From the NCBI GenBank assembly GCA_027488055.1, contig JAIYCK010000303.1:1-19006 (forward strand): DNA of 19,006 nucleotides, given 5' to 3'. The stretch comes from Flavobacteriales bacterium (GTDB lineage: Bacteria > Bacteroidota > Bacteroidia > Flavobacteriales_D > Sanyastnellaceae). This document shows positions 16,388 to 19,006 of the stretch, piece by piece. Every line of letters begins with the position of its first letter. Positions within the stretch are counted from its first letter, which is position 1. The translations under genes were made by a program, and so were the position numbers. Under the pieces are notes generated by a model that was not told the origin of the DNA, did not search any database, and saw only the letters and a program-made list of their open reading frames with translations.

Positions 16388-17236
16388 TTGGGCAATCAAT
16401 TCCAAAACAAACCATTGACCAAAGAAAAAAACATACTACTCTCTGAAATCGATCGCAAAAAGCGCAAACGCAAATTGGTGCTTGCGACTTTGGCTTTGTT
16501 CGGTGCACTCGGAATGGCTGGAGTAATGGGTGCTGTGTCTTTGCACCAAGCGTCAGCCAAATGCTGGGATGTAGAGGTCAAGGTAATCTATGCTGATAGT
16601 TCTGTTTTCTTGACCAATGACGATTTGCTCAAATCGATCCAACCTCATCTCGATTCAATACAAAATTTTCCTCTCCAACAAATCGATCTGAATGCGATCC
16701 ACCGCGCTGTTACAAAAACAAATGCGGTCAAAAATGCTGGAGTATTTACCACGGTTGACGGCCGTTGTGTCATCGAGGTGGAGCAGCGGGTGCCCGCGGT
16801 TCGTGTGTTCAACCGGCATGGAGAATCTTTCTATATGGATAGCGAAGGGTATACCTTCCCAGCGAATTATCGAGCTGCCGTCAGATTGCCGGTGGTCACT
16901 GGTAATATAGAAGAAGGCGTCATCAAGGATTCTTACTTGACTGACGAATGGGTATACAAAAGCTGCATGGACGACATATTGCGCTTGGCGCAATTCATTG
17001 CTGCAAACGAATTTTGGTCGGCTCAAATTGAACAGATTTTTCTCAACGCGAACGGCGATTTTGAGGCCATCACACGAGTGGGAGACCACCAAGTCATTAT
17101 TGGAGATGCCAATGACTTGGAGGTGAAGTTCAAAAAATGGATGGCGTTTTATGCAAATACCATCCAATCAAAAGATTTAAATGAATACAAAACAATCAAC
17201 CTGAAATTTGAAGGGCAGATTGTATGTGCTAAATAG
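16388..17236 (+). CDS. ftsQ: Cell division protein FtsQ (DivIB-like)
   Basis: This 282-residue bitopic protein has a basic cytoplasmic tail (RKKRKRK at 23-29), one membrane helix (about 30-52), and a periplasmic part with a POTRA-like beginning (CWDVEVKVIY, FLTNDDLLKSI) followed by the FtsQ beta domain (RCVIEVEQRVPAVRVF, YMDSEGYTFP). Bacteroidota FtsQ proteins share this layout. FtsQ links FtsL to the rest of the divisome. No ATG lies before the membrane helix; the call uses TTG 16388, 21 bp after the murC stop. TTG 16418 or ATT 16379 (8 nt after AGGGG) are alternatives. The gene is in the same frame as murC, separated from it only by the murC TGA. Confidence 0.88.
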   Translation: MGNQFQNKPLTKEKNILLSEIDRKKRKRKLVLATLALFGALGMAGVMGAVSLHQASAKCWDVEVKVIYADSSVFLTNDDLLKSIQPHLDSIQNFPLQQIDLNAIHRAVTKTNAVKNAGVFTTVDGRCVIEVEQRVPAVRVFNRHGESFYMDSEGYTFPANYRAAVRLPVVTGNIEEGVIKDSYLTDEWVYKSCMDDILRLAQFIAANEFWSAQIEQIFLNANGDFEAITRVGDHQVIIGDANDLEVKFKKWMAFYANTIQSKDLNEYKTINLKFEGQIVCAK

Positions 17237-17257
17237 AATAATATTGGTAATACATCG

Positions 17258-18574
17258 ATGAATATGAACTCAGAAATAGTTGTCGGACTCGACATTGGTA
17301 CCACCAAAATCGCTTGCATCGTAGGTAAAAAGTACGAAAACGGCAAGATCGAAATACTCGGTGTGGGGAAAAGCATTAGTGACGGTGTAACCCGCGGAGT
17401 CGTGAGCAACATTGATAAAACGGTAGCGAGCATTCGCGCGGCGGTCGAAGAGGCTGAGCGCGAAAGCAATGTGTCTATCAAATTGGTCAATGTGGGCATC
17501 GCTGGTCAGCACATCAAAAGCGTACAATTGCGCGGAATGCGGACGCGCGCCAGTAATGATGATGAAATTTCAAGAGCGGATATCGACGCCCTTATCGATG
17601 ACATGAACAAAATGGTCATGTTGCCAGGTGAGGAAATCATACATGTATTGCCTCAAGAATTTACCGTTGATGGAGAACGCGGAATCAAGGATCCGATCGG
17701 AATGTCAGGTATCCGATTGGAGGCCAATTTCCATGTGATTACTGGACAAGTATCAGCTATCAAGAATATTTACAAGTGTGTCATGAAAGCAGGACTCACA
17801 GTGGATGTGTTGACGTTGGAGCCACTGGCCAGTGCAGCGGCTGTGCTCAGCGAAGAAGAACGCGAAGCTGGAGTAGTATTAGTAGATATCGGCGGTGGTA
17901 CCACTGACATTGCCATCTTCCAAGACGGCATCATCCGTCATTCAGCTGTTATTCCATTTGGTGGAAATGCTATCACAGACGACATCAAGCAGGGTTGTAC
18001 CATCATGAAAGGCCAAGCGGAGCAACTCAAGGTCCGCTTTGGAAGTGCGTTGGCTACTGAGAATAAAGAAATTGAAATCATTGTGATTGCGGGTCTACCA
18101 GGCCGCGATCCAAAAGAGATTTCATCACGTAACTTGGCTCAGATCATTCAAGCGCGTATGGAGGAAATCCTCGAACACGTGCACTTTGAAATCCGCAATA
18201 GCGGTTTGGAAAAGCACCTAATAGGAGGTCTAGTTTTGACCGGTGGTGGCTCGCAACTCAAACACATGAAACAATTGGTAGAATACATCATGGGAATGGA
18301 CTGCCGAATTGGTTTTCCGAACGAGCATGTGGCCAAAGCGGTTAACGAGAATATGCTGACTCCAACGCTCAGCACAGGGGTTGGCTTAGTTATCAACTCC
18401 CTCGATAAATTGGTCATTGAAAATACGCGTGAAAAGAGTCCTAAGGAAAAAGAGGAAACGCCAGTGGAAGCTCCGAAGCCCATTTCAAGAGCCAAAGAAG
18501 AACAACGTTCAGGTCGATTTGGTCAAGGATTCCTAAACAAAATCAAGGAGTTTCTCGACACGGAAGAAGATTAA
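17258..18574 (+). CDS. ftsA: Cell division protein FtsA
   Basis: FtsA is the actin-like protein that anchors FtsZ to the membrane. The 438-residue protein has the phosphate-1 loop GLDIGTTK (10-17), an SHS2 (1C) domain (about 80-170), the phosphate-2 motif VDIGGGTTD (209-217), and the adenosine motif LVLTGGGSQL. A charged linker (about 388-415) leads to a C-terminal amphipathic helix, GRFGQGFLNKIKEFLD, which is the membrane-targeting sequence. The start ATG 17258 is 21 bp after ftsQ; a second ATG two codons on is possible. The gene is followed by a terminator and a convergent gene, so ftsZ, its usual neighbour, is not present here. Confidence 0.97.
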   Translation: MNMNSEIVVGLDIGTTKIACIVGKKYENGKIEILGVGKSISDGVTRGVVSNIDKTVASIRAAVEEAERESNVSIKLVNVGIAGQHIKSVQLRGMRTRASNDDEISRADIDALIDDMNKMVMLPGEEIIHVLPQEFTVDGERGIKDPIGMSGIRLEANFHVITGQVSAIKNIYKCVMKAGLTVDVLTLEPLASAAAVLSEEEREAGVVLVDIGGGTTDIAIFQDGIIRHSAVIPFGGNAITDDIKQGCTIMKGQAEQLKVRFGSALATENKEIEIIVIAGLPGRDPKEISSRNLAQIIQARMEEILEHVHFEIRNSGLEKHLIGGLVLTGGGSQLKHMKQLVEYIMGMDCRIGFPNEHVAKAVNENMLTPTLSTGVGLVINSLDKLVIENTREKSPKEKEETPVEAPKPISRAKEEQRSGRFGQGFLNKIKEFLDTEED

Positions 18575-18576
18575 AT

Positions 18577-18607
18577 AAAAAGCCATCCCTCGGGATGGCT
18601 TTTTTTT
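18577..18607. terminator. Bidirectional intrinsic terminator between ftsA and aroB
   Basis: A perfect 8-bp stem AGCCATCC/GGATGGCT (18581-18588 and 18593-18600) with the tetraloop CTCG is followed by eight T on the plus strand. A-rich sequence on the left side gives a T-rich tail on the minus strand as well. It lies 6 nt after the ftsA stop and 30 bp from the aroB stop, so it can serve both convergent genes. Confidence 0.93.
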
Positions 18608-18629
18608 GATAGTCTTTTCAGAATGAATG

Positions 18630-19006
18630 TCACAGGGCAAGGAGCGATCTAAAATGAGCATAGGCCGCAGTTATTTGTTCGGGTGTCGCGACAGCCTCAA
18701 TATCACATTGACCAAAATCCTTGAGAAGGGCCATTCGGATTTGGCCACCGCTATTTTTTTTGTCATGTTGAGCGAACGTCATCCAGTGATCCGCTTCAGG
18801 CCAATCCAATAAGCGAAGTTGAAAAGCGTCAATTAGATGCAATGCAATCTCCTGAGAGGGAAGGCTCGATTCGGGAAAACACATTGTACTGATTTGTATT
18901 TCAATGGCGAGACCGGCGGCGACTGCAATTCCGTGAGCCACCGGACGACCTTGGCTCAGAAACCAAGATTCCAAGGCGTGCCCAATGGTATGACCCACAT
19001 TGAGCG
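18630..19006 (-). CDS. aroB: 3-dehydroquinate synthase, C-terminal part (5' end outside window)
   Basis: This is the C-terminal 124 residues of AroB, which converts DAHP to 3-dehydroquinate in the shikimate pathway. The fragment opens with LNVGHTIGHALE, the metal- and substrate-binding motif of the family (usually NFGHTIGHA). AHGIAVAAGL and KKNSGGQIRMALL follow, matching the family's C-terminal domain. The full protein is usually about 350 residues, so roughly 230 residues lie beyond the window edge. The gene runs toward ftsA and shares the terminator with it; it is not a dcw gene and occupies the place where ftsZ is usually found. Confidence 0.92.
   Translation of the reverse strand, partial: LNVGHTIGHALESWFLSQGRPVAHGIAVAAGLAIEIQISTMCFPESSLPSQEIALHLIDAFQLRLLDWPEADHWMTFAQHDKKNSGGQIRMALLKDFGQCDIEAVATPEQITAAYAHFRSLLAL

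Noticed and set aside
16655..17167. 170-codon open frame antisense to ftsQ
   Set aside because: It is opposite the FtsQ periplasmic domain and reads as low-complexity shadow sequence.

Overview
The window is chromosomal DNA from a Gram-negative bacterium, most likely a member of the Bacteroidota. Evidence for this: a meso-DAP-type MurE, a 409-residue MraY with a large insert, an FtsI ending in a PASTA domain, a minimal FtsL with a basic tail, a GlmM with the DPDVDR and GEGNGG loops, an OlsF-like fused acyltransferase, few Shine-Dalgarno sequences, and several sites resembling the Bacteroidota promoter consensus TTG-N(17-23)-TAnnTTTG. The genus cannot be assigned from the sequence alone. No mobile element, CRISPR array, tRNA or rRNA was seen.

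Left part (1-6286) is a mixed housekeeping region. It holds the C-terminal half of phosphoglucosamine mutase (glmM) and, two bases later, a Tat-exported glycosylasparaginase. A small receiver-like orphan protein follows on the opposite strand. Next come a UbiA-family prenyltransferase, a convergent IscS/NifS-type cysteine desulfurase, and a large two-domain acyltransferase resembling the ornithine-lipid synthase OlsF.

Centre and right part (6523-18607) is a rearranged division and cell wall (dcw) cluster. The leftward arm is mraZ-rsmH-ftsL-ftsI-murE-mraY-murD, mostly joined by overlapping stop and start codons, and it ends in a strong intrinsic terminator directly after murD. The rightward arm starts 295 bp from mraZ and is murC-ftsQ-ftsA, ending in a bidirectional terminator shared with a convergent aroB fragment. 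The usual order is mraZ...murD-ftsW-murG-murC-ftsQ-ftsA-ftsZ. Here the first block is inverted relative to the second, and ftsW, murG and ftsZ are absent from their expected positions.

The most notable signal lies between the two arms. The murC-facing side carries four TGGGN-type direct repeats with exact 5-nt spacers, and the mraZ-facing side carries two, pointing the opposite way. This is the layout of MraZ-binding operators. It suggests that MraZ, normally an autorepressor of a single dcw operon, controls both divergent arms after the rearrangement.

Together the genes cover amino-sugar supply (GlmM), cytoplasmic peptidoglycan precursor synthesis (MurC, MurD, MurE), the first lipid-linked step (MraY), and septal synthesis and divisome assembly (FtsI, FtsL, FtsQ, FtsA). 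MurG, FtsW and FtsZ must be encoded elsewhere in the genome.
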